From Gonatopus flavifemur (lineage: Eukaryota; Arthropoda; Insecta; Hymenoptera; Dryinidae), in contig JAFFJZ010000017.1 of the NCBI GenBank assembly GCA_018340375.1, positions 6,500,001 to 6,564,000 on the forward strand: a DNA stretch of 64,000 bases, read 5' to 3'. Position 1 is the stretch's first letter, and each line of letters begins with the position of its first letter. The position numbers and the translations under genes were made by a program. Below the pieces are notes generated by a model, which made no database searches, was not told the DNA's origin, and saw only the letters and a list, made by a program, of their open reading frames with translations. Shown piece by piece: positions 36,886 to 47,571 of the stretch.

Positions 36886-37363
36886 TATATAAGTATGTAG
36901 ATGAATGTATCAAACCAGCTTGAAAAGGCGACCGTAATTTTCAATTACCTCAAACACGTTCACCCCAAGTGCACGCTTTAGATCGCCAATTTGCGCTTTT
37001 CCAACTCTTTATGCACGCCTAATCCACTTTTCACTAATTTTTCAATCACTTCTTCGGGACTCTATGACAAACTCAATTGTACGCGCTTTGTTTTACCAGG
37101 AATCACGGAATATCGATATGAAACTCTGGTTGGAGTCTGGCAAAGGAAGCTGGCAATATTGGAGTCTTCCGATAGAGATCTCGGAAAAATGTTCAATTTT
37201 GTTTTAAATAGACTATCATCAAAATCCCCCTCATATGAATCCAATATTTGCCCAAGCTTCTCACCAAAAACGACTATCATACTCTCTACGCGTGACAAAA
37301 TGCAAATGCCCTATATTCACCCTCATTTGAGTCTGCATTTGGAGATGTAACCTTCAGAGTAAT
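36886..37363. other. 3' flank of peptide gene 2
   Basis: Contains the segment ATTCACC...TTTGAGTCTGCATTTGGAG, shared with the 3' flanks of paralogues 1 and 3. Otherwise no feature. Confidence 0.6.
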
Positions 37364-37600
37364 CTAATTTCTACAGTTGTTACCGCCGCAACGCCTGCCC
37401 CCAGAACCGCCACCAGGATTACCACGGTTAAAAGAATTTCCACTGCCGCTACCGTTTCCGCTTTCAAATCGGTTACTCAATACATTGATGTTAGTTCCTG
37501 AATTGTCTGGATCACCACCTGGCACATTGAGTAGTCCGGCATTTGTGGACGAAATCATGCACAGCAGCACAAATAAGAAACTCAAAATAGCAATTCTCAT
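37364..37600 (-). CDS. glycine-rich secreted peptide, gene 2 (78 aa)
   Basis: Single exon, start ATG at 37600 fixed by alignment with gene 3. Residues 1-21 (MRIAILSFLFVLLCMISSTN, then A) form a signal peptide with a hydrophobic core and a likely cut near STNA. The mature part opens GLLNVPGGDPDNSGTNIN, then a block LSNRFESGNG, then a Gly/Ser/Asn/Arg-rich tail with two Cys (GGRRCGGNNC). Small, secreted, glycine-rich and duplicated is the profile of an immune or cuticle/venom-type peptide. I do not recognise the family, and function is unproven. A TATA box lies 86 bp upstream of the ATG. Duplicated flanks show it arose with gene 3 by segmental duplication. Confidence 0.82.
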   Translation of the reverse strand: MRIAILSFLFVLLCMISSTNAGLLNVPGGDPDNSGTNINVLSNRFESGNGSGSGNSFNRGNPGGGSGGRRCGGNNCRN

Positions 37601-38225
37601 TTTAGTAAAATAGATCTATTGAGACTAATGAGAGTACTCTACGATGGAGGATTAATAAATGATGCTGAATTTTTTCAAGCTTCCCTTTTATACTGTAAAT
37701 AGAGATAAGACCATGAGCAAAGAAAATTAAAAAATAAATAATTAAGAAAGAATAGTGGTTCCGGAGAACAGTTGTGTGTATCTCACACGGTTTCAAAACA
37801 CGCATTGTTAGCACAGTTTCATATTCGAAAAAAATATATGGGAAAGTGTGATAGCTTCTTGTAGATGAATGGATCTTGCTTAGATATGCCACATGCTCGT
37901 CGGGCGTCTCGAATAAATAGTGCACTGTTTATCAAAGGGGGAAGAGAGAAATTTGCGACAAGTGTGAACTTCGTTCTCCTGATTCAAAGGCGAGGGGAAT
38001 CAATCGCATGACTAGGAATTGTTCAGTTCCTCTTAATTTAAAAATATTCCCGCTTCTCACTAGTATGTAGGAATAATGATACAATTGTGTACAGAATGCA
38101 CGACGAATGAGTAACAGTCTTCGTGTATAACCCTCAACAATTCCTGAGCGGGAGGAGATTTGGTGATCCCCTCTTGCTCTCAACGGGCGGAAAAAAGTTA
38201 TTCACCTCCAATTGTTAATCAGCAG
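37601..38225 (-). promoter_or_regulatory. promoter and conserved 5' flank of peptide gene 2
   Basis: TATAAAA on the minus strand at 37686-37692. The flank aligns with that of gene 3 (45653-46240) and, in its first about 300 bp, with the detached flank of paralogue 1 (10277 on). Conserved pieces include TCACACGGTTTCAAAACA, GCACAGTTTCAT and a GGGGGAAG...GAGAAATT block. Binding proteins are not known from sequence alone. Confidence 0.75.
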
Positions 38226-39529
38226 GCGAGAAGTCAGAATGTTCCTCACGTTTTGGTACGTTTGTCTGAAATTCAACACTTTGTCGCCTCGAAGTGTCAC
38301 AAGAGCATTCTTTGACGAACACATGGTGTCTACTGGTCGGGAAAAGTCGGGAATTCAGGAATAGTTCGGGAATTCCGATAGATCGGGAAAAAGTCGGGAA
38401 TGAGTAATGAATTTCGAGAGTGTATCTCCTTTTTCTTGAAATTTCGATTTCCAAAAATAACCGATCATTCTAATCATTCAGATTAACATAAAGTTTTTGA
38501 TTTTTTTTGTGAATGAGTCCACCTTTCTTGAATTTCTCGTATGTTTCATATGGATCTTTATTGTTTAAGGTTTCCCAGATAGCACAATGACTCTGAAAGC
38601 ATTCGAAAAGAGTTCTCGAGAGCCCTTGAGGAATCAATGGAATATCAGAGAATAGTAACCCTGCTAAAAATTTCCTACGAACTTGAGAAATATCCTTAGA
38701 TTTTAAGAAATATTCCCAGATTTTAAGAAATACTCTCCAATTTTCTGTCAAAGACTACTATCCTTTCGACCTGCATTTTCCTCCGGGATGCGGTAAAGCT
38801 CTACCGGTTGATATTATAGAACTTGAGAAGAATGTGTCTAGTTTTATCGTAAAATTTTTATAGAAGAAATATCAGTCATCCGAAAAAAAACGGTTCATAT
38901 TTTTCCATATAATTGATACTCCTTCTATAGGAATTTTATGATGAAACCACATATATTTCTCTTGAATTCGTTAGAATACGATAAGAACCGATAGAGTTCT
39001 ATCGTAAATTCATGATACACCATCGTGAATTTTCGTTTCAGAAATCTCATTGAAACCGATGGAAGAATGTTATCGTTGTCCGTGGGAAATTTTCAGCAGG
39101 GCACTGGTTGTACAGTTAGAAGTGTTCCTGTTCAATTGAATCAGAGATCATATTACTACTATGTGCGTTTATTGAATGTTTCATGAAAATGACTTTAAGC
39201 TGTGTTATTTTTATAAATATCCCTACGATAATTTTCGATAATTCTAATTCCAGTCCTGATTTTGTGCATCTATTTGTGCAAGTTACGATGATAATTCCTC
39301 TTTTTACTAATCACGAAATTTGTCAACTGACTCGAGGGTATTTAAGTGATGCAGGGTTCAGTTTTTTCTGACTTCATTGATTCAAAAAAAATTACACTCA
39401 ACGTTAGATACAGATAGAAGAATCATCAGTTGAATGCTTTTAGAAGATTATTTATTTGGTCAGTGGCTATTCAGATGGAAACAAATTTTCCATCTCAACC
39501 AATAAGTCATACTCCAGCCAACACTGCAA
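38226..39529. other. repeat debris, no gene
   Basis: Holds a lone CCCAGATAGCACA end at 38574 and a foldback at 38659-39101 (CCCTGCTAAAAATTTCC facing GGGAAATTTTCAGCAGGG). The latter's arms are weak and its flanking dinucleotides differ. No supportable coding region. Confidence 0.5.
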
Positions 39530-39627
39530 CCTCAAGAGAACATGGAGCTTCAGGGAAGTTCATTGAATGTTCCTGGAGGTTTGCGAACTTTCCTTGAACG
39601 TTTGTGAAGGTTTATGTTCTCTTGGGG
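39530..39627. mobile_element. small foldback, CCC...GGG type, body word GAACGTTC
   Basis: CCTCAAGAGAACAT at 39530 faces ATGTTCTCTTGGGG finishing at 39627, with AA on both sides. 98 bp. Confidence 0.65.
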
Positions 39628-39972
39628 AATGCATACCCGCAGAAAAATAAGGAGTAATCCCTATTTCAATCGCGGTAGGTTTTACTCCAGCGCCCAGTCA
39701 ATATATGGATGACTATTCTCGGAGTAAACGTTCTTTTATTGGAGTACTGTGTACCAATGTTCCAGAAAAATTCAGTTTGTTAGGAATTAGCCGTACTAAA
39801 AATACCGTACAAGCTACCAAAAAATTTTCACTAATTCTATGAAGTGAAATATACTCCTTCATTTTTGTCCGTCTAATGTATTAATCAATAACTTTCCGCG
39901 AACTCTCAAACTTCAGAAGGTATTCATTATGAAATAATCCTGAGCTGTTGTGCTGCAGGGCTTTACTATTAA

Positions 39973-40748
39973 CCCATCAATGCCCATGGCGAAACTGCTT
40001 GGCGTACAGGAAAAGTAACTATTGCAAATAGGATATCTAGGTGGAGGATGAACATCCACGGGGAAACAAAATTTTTTAAATTTGTTTAAATAATTATTGT
40101 TTCAACAATTTGTTGAAAGTATCAATTCACGTGGATAAAAACCCCGGAATCGTGTTCTACGGAGAATTTCATGTCAGAATAGGTGGTTTGGAAAATTTTC
40201 AACCATCGCATTTGTTTGTAAATAGAAACTATAAACAATTTCGAATTCCCCATGTCCGTTCGTGCCCACGGTGAAACTGTTTGGCCTACGGGAAGAGTGA
40301 CTATTGGGAATAGGATATCTAAGTGGAGGATGAACATCCACGAAAGAAAAATTTTTACAATTTGTTTAAACAATAATTGTTTAAACATTTCATCCTCCAC
40401 CTAGATATCCTGTTCCCAATAGTCACTTCTCCCGTAGGCCGAACAGTTTCACCGTGCGCACGAACGGGCATGGAGTATCCGAAATTGTTTATAATTTTTA
40501 TTTCCAAACAAATGCGATGGTTGAGAATTTTCCAAATCACCTATGCTTATATGAAATTCTCCGTAGAACACGATTCCGGGGTTTTATCCATGTGAATTGA
40601 TATTTCCAACACTTTGTTTGAACAATTATTGTTTAAACAAATTGTAAAAATTTTTTTGTCCGTGGAAGTTCAATCTCCACCCAGATATCCTATTTTCAAT
40701 AGTTACTTTTTCCGTAAGCCAAGCAGCTTCGCCATGGGCATTAATGGG
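39973..40748. mobile_element. palindromic piggyBac-type MITE with TTAA target duplication
   Basis: TTAA at 39969-39972 and 40749-40752 borders ends CCCATCAATGCCCATGGCGA and, inverted, TCGCCATGGGCATTAATGGG. TTAA duplication plus CCC/GGG termini is the signature of piggyBac-superfamily elements. The 776-bp body is an almost complete palindrome centred near 40370. A second inverted pair (GTTTGGCCTACGGGA and its inverse) lies close to the centre, so each arm is itself partly duplicated. No transposase. Confidence 0.85.
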
Positions 40749-40752
40749 TTAA

Positions 40753-42325
40753 TACTTTTATCTAGAGCTGTCAAGAATGATACGCACTCAAGCATCCAAA
40801 GGGGCGAGTAATTATGTGCCGACTTTTTTCCTGAATTATTTGATCAATAAGAATTCAAAATGCATACCGTCCACATAGCACACAGACACCTGGGAGGTAT
40901 GTGAAAATATCTTGCAAATCAGAATTCTTATCCTTCATCCTGACAACACATTTTTGTATTTTTTTTGACAGTGTATTTTTCTAAATATTGCATTACTAAA
41001 ATCCTGAGACTATGATTTCGAATCTCATTGATTGTGTCTTCGAAAATGCACATAGTTAGTCTGCCCTGAACTGATCATTAAAACGATGTGATTTTCATTT
41101 CTCATTCAAAGTGAGTCTCGAAGACTCTACTGTCAGGATGAGGGTTAAAGATATCCTACCGTTGTCTAGAAGATGTCCCATGCGACACAATCGGAACAAT
41201 TGAAGAACTCCATTATTTTTCAAGAATAACGGAGTTCTCAAATTTTTCTGATTGTGTTGTATAAGATATCGTTTCACCCTTAAAATTACAAGGTACCTTC
41301 AAAACTTCTTTGTCTGCAAAAGTATTCGTGCTGTATTGAGTAATGATTAGGGCATACCTGAAATTTAGCTCTGGATATAAGTTTCTTCATGATCTGTTGA
41401 TATGAAGAATCTAAATTATGAAAAATTTGTAACACTTGGGGGTAATTATTCTGGAAATTCTCTCATAACCACCAGAGATCACTGAAAGAGAGCTAAAACT
41501 CATATTCAGGGTCTAATTCTGGTCATACGATTGATTATTATGCATGTAAAATTTCCAGTGAACGCATGATTTATGAAAAAAAACTGCATAGGATTTGACA
41601 TCATTTTTCCTGATGTTTGAAAGTCTTCGAGTATTTGCGTTGCTGATCTTGTACAAATCTAGTAAATAATGTACTGTGAGAAACTTTTTTGATTAGTGAC
41701 TATCTTTGCTCGTAAGCCAAGGATACTGAAAAATTCCAACTACGAGTACTCTCGATTCTCAGCAATTTTCATCATCAGTAATGGTGAACTTGCTAGATGT
41801 TAGTGGTTTCATTGTATAGCGAGTTACTATTCTTCATGATAAAAATTATTGAGAGTCGAAAGTGCTCGAGAGTCGAGTGAGCTTAAACTTGGAATTCTTC
41901 AATGTCCCTGACTGACGAACAAAAATCGTAATTCATCAAAAATCATTTCTCTCAGTGTTGTTTACATGTTTTTTTTCACAAAATAATCAATCGCTGATAT
42001 GTCGGGAAAATCTTGGAGAATTCTTGAAAAAGTCGGGAATAGGTCGGGAATTTTATTTTCAAAATTCAGTAGACACCATGCGAACACTACTGAGAGTATT
42101 TGGTTGGTCACTGAAGAGCTAAATGTGAGAAAATATTGTACATATCTGGCAAATAGCTGCTCATTATCCCCCCAGGAGCTCATGCGAGACTGATTCATAC
42201 GATTGCTAATTTTACGGTTTATTATTTTTCTATTGCAATATACACCCGTTTGAGAAGTCTCCAAAAATCATGGTAATGGTACTAAACGTGACAAGAATAT
42301 CATGCATCAACCATAGAAGCAAAAC
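40753..42325. other. no gene recognised
   Basis: AT-rich spacer. A pair of inverted blocks (GTGCGACACAATC... facing GATTGTGTTGTATAAGATATC, about 41185-41275) suggests another eroded foldback. Confidence 0.45.
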
Positions 42326-42488
42326 CAGTGATGCCAGAAAAGACGGTGTGGACCGAAAAATCAGCCCCTCCGCTGTAAACACGTTGGAAGCTTCGTATGC
42401 GTGTGAGTCACACGTATACGGAAGTTTCATTGTGTGAACAGTGGAGGGGCTTATTTTTCGGTCCACACCGTCTTTTCTGGCATCACTG
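42326..42488. mobile_element. hAT-type MITE, near-perfect hairpin, 8-bp target duplication
   Basis: The duplication AGCAAAAC lies at 42318-42325 and 42489-42496. The 163-bp element begins CAGTGATGCCAGAAAAGACG and ends with the inverse. Arms of about 55 bp contain GGACCGAAAAATCAGCCCCT and its inverse. The 8-bp duplication and CAGTG...CACTG ends are hAT hallmarks. Confidence 0.92.
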
Positions 42489-43497
42489 AGCAAAACCAAA
42501 AGTTAACACAGGGCATATCATTTCCAACAAAAAAATCACAGTGCGGACTGTGATGATGGGAATGCCGGCCGAGCAAGAAGGAAACAGACTAGGCAGTGGT
42601 GTAGGGGAAGCCTCCACACCGCGGGGAGCTCCTAGGCAGTTTTTTCCTCCTCAAACGGTTTTTTCTTGGATCACAAGGGCCCCATTTCCAGCACTTGCGG
42701 GAGGGCCCCAGAATCCCCGTTACGTCACTGAAACTAGGAATGGGCATTTTTGTGAACATGCATATCTCCTCAGGTGGAAAAATTTTGATAGCTTCTGTCT
42801 TCTTATTTGAGTTATCAGACTGTAAATAATTTATCACAGCAGAAACGACATGATGTGCGCGCATAAATGACAGAAACAAGCCAAACAGTTGGACCAGCTG
42901 TATAAATCATGAAATTATAATAAGGCTTGAGCTCAAGCATAGATTCATTTCCGTTGATGAATGACATATAAATAATACAAACAACGTCTTAGTTTTTCAG
43001 TATATTTTATTGATCATTGACAATCACAAAAGCTAATGCATTTCATAGAAAGGTGAGATTAACAGTTGAAACCACACCTCGTTTGTCCATTCATCTGAGA
43101 TCAATGTTTGCGTTGTCCACTTCAGTGATGATGTGATCCAAATCAGCCGATCAATGAATGAGCCCGATTGCATGGGACGCACTTTGATTAAACCCATCTG
43201 TGAGTCAAGCAAAAGATAACAATTTTCAACAAGTTTCAAAATAAATCAATCGATTATCTTTCTAAATTATATCAGATTATATCTATCAACGCATCGTCAT
43301 TAATATTCCCGAAATTTCATTTATTTTCCGCTCCTATCATAATTGAAAATCAATTACATTGAGTTACGGAAAAATGTTTCATAATGAGGGAATCATTGTT
43401 TATTTTGGGAACCCACGTAATATTAATCCGAAACAGGTATTCAGGACCAATTCGATTACGTATGCGTTTGCGTGCAGCGAATGCCTGAGTGAGATTA
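42489..43497. other. no gene recognised
   Basis: Includes a CG-richer patch at about 42540-42740 without a supportable frame. The rest is AT-rich spacer. Confidence 0.45.
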
Positions 43498-43746
43498 CAC
43501 TGTAAAAAATATACTTCCTAAACTGCCAAAGAAGTTTGGCAGTTTTTTACACAAACTTTTTTTTGTAAATTACCAAACAAAAGTTTGTAAACATTCAAAA
43601 AATGTTGTGATTTCACGAAGATTTTTGAGAATTTACAAACTTTTGTTCGGCAATTTACAAAAAAGGTTCGGAAATTACATTTCCAAACCAAGTTTGTAAA
43701 TTTCCAAGCATTTTTGTTTGGAATTCAACAAATTTTTTTTACAGTG
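43498..43746. mobile_element. MITE, CACTGTAAAAAA ends, TA-flanked
   Basis: The ends are CACTGTAAAAAATATAC and, inverted, AATTTTTTTTACAGTG, with TA at 43496-43497 and 43747-43748. The 249-bp body repeats CAAACTTTTGTTTG-like words, so it also folds internally. Confidence 0.8.
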
Positions 43747-45310
43747 TAGGTGAATTGTCTGTTCTTTCTTAGATGTCAACCTTGATTCATTGATGATGTC
43801 GTTGGGAATAGCAATAACTGCGTACGAATTCCCATCCATTTGAATTCCAGATTATCTTTGCTTGGGATTTGAAGTTAAGGGGTTACCAGCGGTTACCATT
43901 CGGGCGCATTATTTAGAAAAGAACACGCCCATACGATAGAAAGAGATGTTCAGTACCGTCGCTAGTATCCCCTCAAGATCAATCCGTCAAGGTGAAATTA
44001 CACGCGTGCGTCCGCTGCATGCAATGTTGCTAGATGAAAAAAGAGGTACTTTGAAAGAATACTTCACATATGCTTTTATATGTAACAGAAGCCTAATAGG
44101 TCTCATTTGTGTGATTATTCACGAATGTTACGAAAGCGTACACTCAAAAAAATACCTTCTAATGATAAGATGGAGCTGCATAATCATCAGACAATCCCAT
44201 TGCAAAATACTTTCAGACGGAAATCCGTCTTATAACAAGACGGAAACCGTCTTAGACGATTTCATCTCACTAACAGACGACTTCTTCTGTTAGTAAAACG
44301 GGACTCGTCCAACCGACAAAACCCAAGTAGCAAAACAGGTTGGAAATGCTGAGAAGGTTCTTAGAAGTTCTTAGAATGTTCTATGATCATTTTCAGAATT
44401 TTCGAATGAAACTGCGTTGGATAAGTATGTTCTATGCACATTCTTAGGATGTAATTTTCGGATTTATCCAGAGCAGTTTCCCATTCAGTCACAGTCAGTG
44501 TGCAGTCACCTGCACATTTTCCGCATTATCACAAAATGAGTGCAGAATGTTTGGAAAGTTCTTGTGCTACTTAGGGACGGGCTTTCTTCTAGTGGTAAGT
44601 CGGGGAATAAATGCACAAACTCACTCACTTGGGAGCAGCTCAGATACATTTATCTTGGCGGTTTCTACGATATTTTCTCCAGTGGGCGGCCAACTCTCAT
44701 AGTAAAACGGGTTCGTTTCACCAGTGGAACGGACTATGTTTGATACGAGTGCCGTCTTTTGATAAGAAAATCATTTTTATGAATGTAGATCATGTTCACT
44801 ATTGAATTACATTCATTTTTTCTCAGTGAGAAAATATTTTAATGTTTATAGGTCATCTTGTTTGCGATCATGTCTGTCCAATGGAAACCAGAAGACACAA
44901 AACGTAAGAATATATTCGAAATAAGAGGATCAAATTAGGTCATAATAAAGGTCAAGTCAAAGTTTCTATCTTCCAGTTGCATACATTAAATGTTGTTTGC
45001 TAAACCACGTAGGAAATATCGATAAAACCGTCGGCTCAAGAAAATCTGACTGAAAGTTTGGTAAGACGTGGGGAATATTGAAGTCATTTGAGAGGTACGA
45101 ATGTTTCTGAAAGGGTTCTTGGTGGAACGTTTTTGAAGAAGATTATTGTCCAGATGCCGCTGATATGACTTTAATATTCTCGTAGGCCGTTCACCAAAGA
45201 TTTAGCTAAATCCCTCCAAGACAGCTGTCATACCAATCCTCTTTATACGCGAGATAATAGAAATGCTTGATATTCACCTTTTTTTGAAACTGCATTTGAA
45301 GACGTCACTT
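43747..45310. other. spacer with one foldback; 3' flank of gene 3
   Basis: A CCC...GGG foldback lies at 44322-44576 (CCCAAGTAGCAAAACAGG facing TTGTGCTACTTAGGG). A GACGG/CCGTC-rich patch is at 44140-44290. The 3' flank shared with gene 2 lies at about 45240-45310. The 115-residue frame at 43946-44293 reads into repeat and is not called. Confidence 0.5.
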
Positions 45311-45652
45311 TCAGAGTAACTTGATTGAGCCAGTATTTCCGCAGTCCTTACCACTGCAAGGTTTACCACCGCATCCAGGATTACCACCGCATCCAGGATT
45401 TCCACCGCATCCACCAGAACCGCAGCCAGGTTTACCTCCAGAACAGCCACCAGGTTTGCCACCAGAACCGCCGCGACGGTTGAAAGAGTCTACGTTACCA
45501 CCACCGTTTCCGCTGTCGAATTGATTAGACAATACATTAATGTTAGTCGCTGAATTATCGGGATTGCCACCGAGAACATTAAGTAGTCCAGCATGTGACG
45601 ACGCAATCATACACAGCACCACGAACAATAAACTCAAAACGGCGATTCTCAT
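45311..45652 (-). CDS. glycine/cysteine-rich secreted peptide, gene 3 (113 aa)
   Basis: Single exon, ATG at 45652. Signal peptide MRIAVLSLLFVVLCMIASSH, then A, with a likely cut after SHA. The mature part has the family block GLLNVLGGNPDNSATNIN, then LSNQFDSGNGGG, then a tail not found in gene 2. The tail is built from repeats of about 5-6 residues (GGNPGCGG, GGKPGC) and carries seven Cys spaced mostly 3-6 apart, ending CGNTGSIKLL. The repeat expansion explains the extra 35 residues. The odd Cys count allows dimer formation, by inference. It could be an antimicrobial, structural or secretion-related peptide; I cannot choose. TATA at 45738-45744, 86 bp before the ATG. Confidence 0.85.
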   Translation of the reverse strand: MRIAVLSLLFVVLCMIASSHAGLLNVLGGNPDNSATNINVLSNQFDSGNGGGNVDSFNRRGGSGGKPGGCSGGKPGCGSGGCGGNPGCGGNPGCGGKPCSGKDCGNTGSIKLL

Positions 45653-46240
45653 TTTGGCGAAATAGACGTATTCGGATTAAGAAGAGAACTCTACGATGGA
45701 GGATTAATGAATGATACTAAATTTCTCCAAGCCTCTCTTTTATATTCCTGATACAGATAAGGTCGCGAGGGAGGCGATTAAGAAAGTGCTTCCGGGAAAC
45801 AGGTGTGTGTCTCACGCAGTTGCAAAACATACATTGTTAGCACAGTTTCATTTTTGAAAAAAATACATGAAAAGGTGTGATAGCTCCGTGAAATTGAATG
45901 AATGTTACTTGGATGCACCACATGCTTGTCATACGTACCGAGTGGATAGTGTACTGTGCATCAATGGAGGGGGGAGCGGAAGTGAGAAATTCGCGATGAG
46001 TTTGAAGTTCGTTCTTTTGAGCTGAAGGTGAGGGGAGTATGACTAGAACTCATGCACTCCCCTTTGGAGTGAAAATATTGTTTCTTTTCAAAAGTGCAGG
46101 ACACATGTACATTGCCTGCATCATTATACATAGAATGTAAGACGAATGGTGTTACGCTTCATGCCTGTAACCCACAATGATTTCTGAACAAGAGGAGAAT
46201 TCCTGTTTCCTTTCTACTTCCAGCGGACGGAAATAGTACA
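45653..46240 (-). promoter_or_regulatory. promoter and conserved 5' flank of peptide gene 3
   Basis: TATAAAA on the minus strand at 45738-45744, at the same distance from the ATG as in gene 2. Colinear homology with 37601-38225 continues to about 46240. A partial repeat of the distal block follows at 46236-46440 (GAGGGGGGAAGCAGAAAT, AGTGTGAAGTTTGT), giving gene 3 a duplicated upstream module. Confidence 0.75.
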
Positions 46241-46440
46241 TTGTTCACGAAGGAGAGGGGGGAAGCAGAAATCTCTGATAAGTGTGAAGTTTGTCTCTCC
46301 GAGTCGAAGGTAACGGATGACAATCACATGAGTGGATATTTCCCACTCCTCCCGGAAGTAGGAATTCTATTTTTTCCCACAACTTAAGGGAGAGAGTATA
46401 CTGATTGCATAATTTTATATAGAATGAACAACGAATGGGC

Positions 46441-47571
46441 AACTCTATATATGGGACATTCCACGTCAAAGTGCCCGAGAGAATAGTGACATGTCTTCAA
46501 TTTAGACCAAATTTGGAGGGGTTGAAGAGGTACTCAAACAATGAAGAAACACCGAATTGTAGCCTTCTTTATGCAGTTTTATGGATTTTACCGTATAAAC
46601 AAAAAAATCACAATCTCATTCATTTTCAATGATCTCAACAGGGAGGTGAGATGAAATTCTGGGAAAATTCACGCATCTTGTCAACTAAATTCTCTTTTTT
46701 GGGAAATTCTTCAAAATTTTTTTTCCTAAAGTTTTCTGAAAAGAGAAATTATTTTTTTCAAAAGAGTCAATTCATCCTCAAAGACACGGTCTTCGATTTT
46801 TTTGAGAAAAATATATGTTGTAACTACATTCTTCACGAACATTTTCCATTGTTTTAAATTGGAGGAGCCTTCTAAATTGTGGAAGGTATGAACGTTTTAG
46901 TGAAGCAATTAGCGTTATGGATGATTTTGCGCGGGGCTAGAATTTCATACTGCGAGGAAATTGTACAATTTTTAGTTCGGTTTTGCATAATCATTTTGCA
47001 ATTTCTTTTGTCTAGTTTGTTGTTGTGTCAATTATTATTCGATGACATCCCAATAAAATGTTATAACTATCAAATACGTTGTTTATAAAAATGTTAGAAT
47101 CACAATCCTTGAACAGCTTGTTGTTCAACAAATACGAGATTTTCTGAAAAATCAAGCGGCACCATGAATTCGCCTAGTTTTGAATTTTCTTCGATATTTT
47201 TGAAGTGTCGAAATTCTTCTGTAGCGACGAAATCATGTCATCTCAGTTTTGTCAATTTCTCCACGAGCGACGAAATAAATTCCTTCTCACCATTGATCAT
47301 CATTTTCAAAGTGCATCTAAAATGTTCCTTTCGGCTGCGATGCGACCAACGTCAGTTTTTTTAGATCACTATCGATTTGTATTCGACTAATTTCAGCTGT
47401 TGTTACGCACGATTTGTATGTCGATTCGACTAAGCTTAGTTTGTTTGAACCACTATCGATTCATTTTCGGCTGATGTTAATTTTTATTCCAAATTTGTTT
47501 GGAAATCTTTGAATTTTCATTGTTGATTTGTGCTTGATATTCGTATTATTTCACTTTATTCGTGAATCGAC
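46441..47571. other. no gene recognised
   Basis: AT-rich spacer between the peptide locus and the transposon nest. Words like ATCACTATCGATTT...TTCGACTAA recur two or three times at about 47360-47480. Confidence 0.45.

Noticed and set aside
45274..45524. Val/Ala-rich and Pro-rich frames overlapping peptide gene 3
   Set aside because: Out-of-frame and antisense readings of the gene's GGNPGC repeats; they lack the shared promoter and signal peptide.
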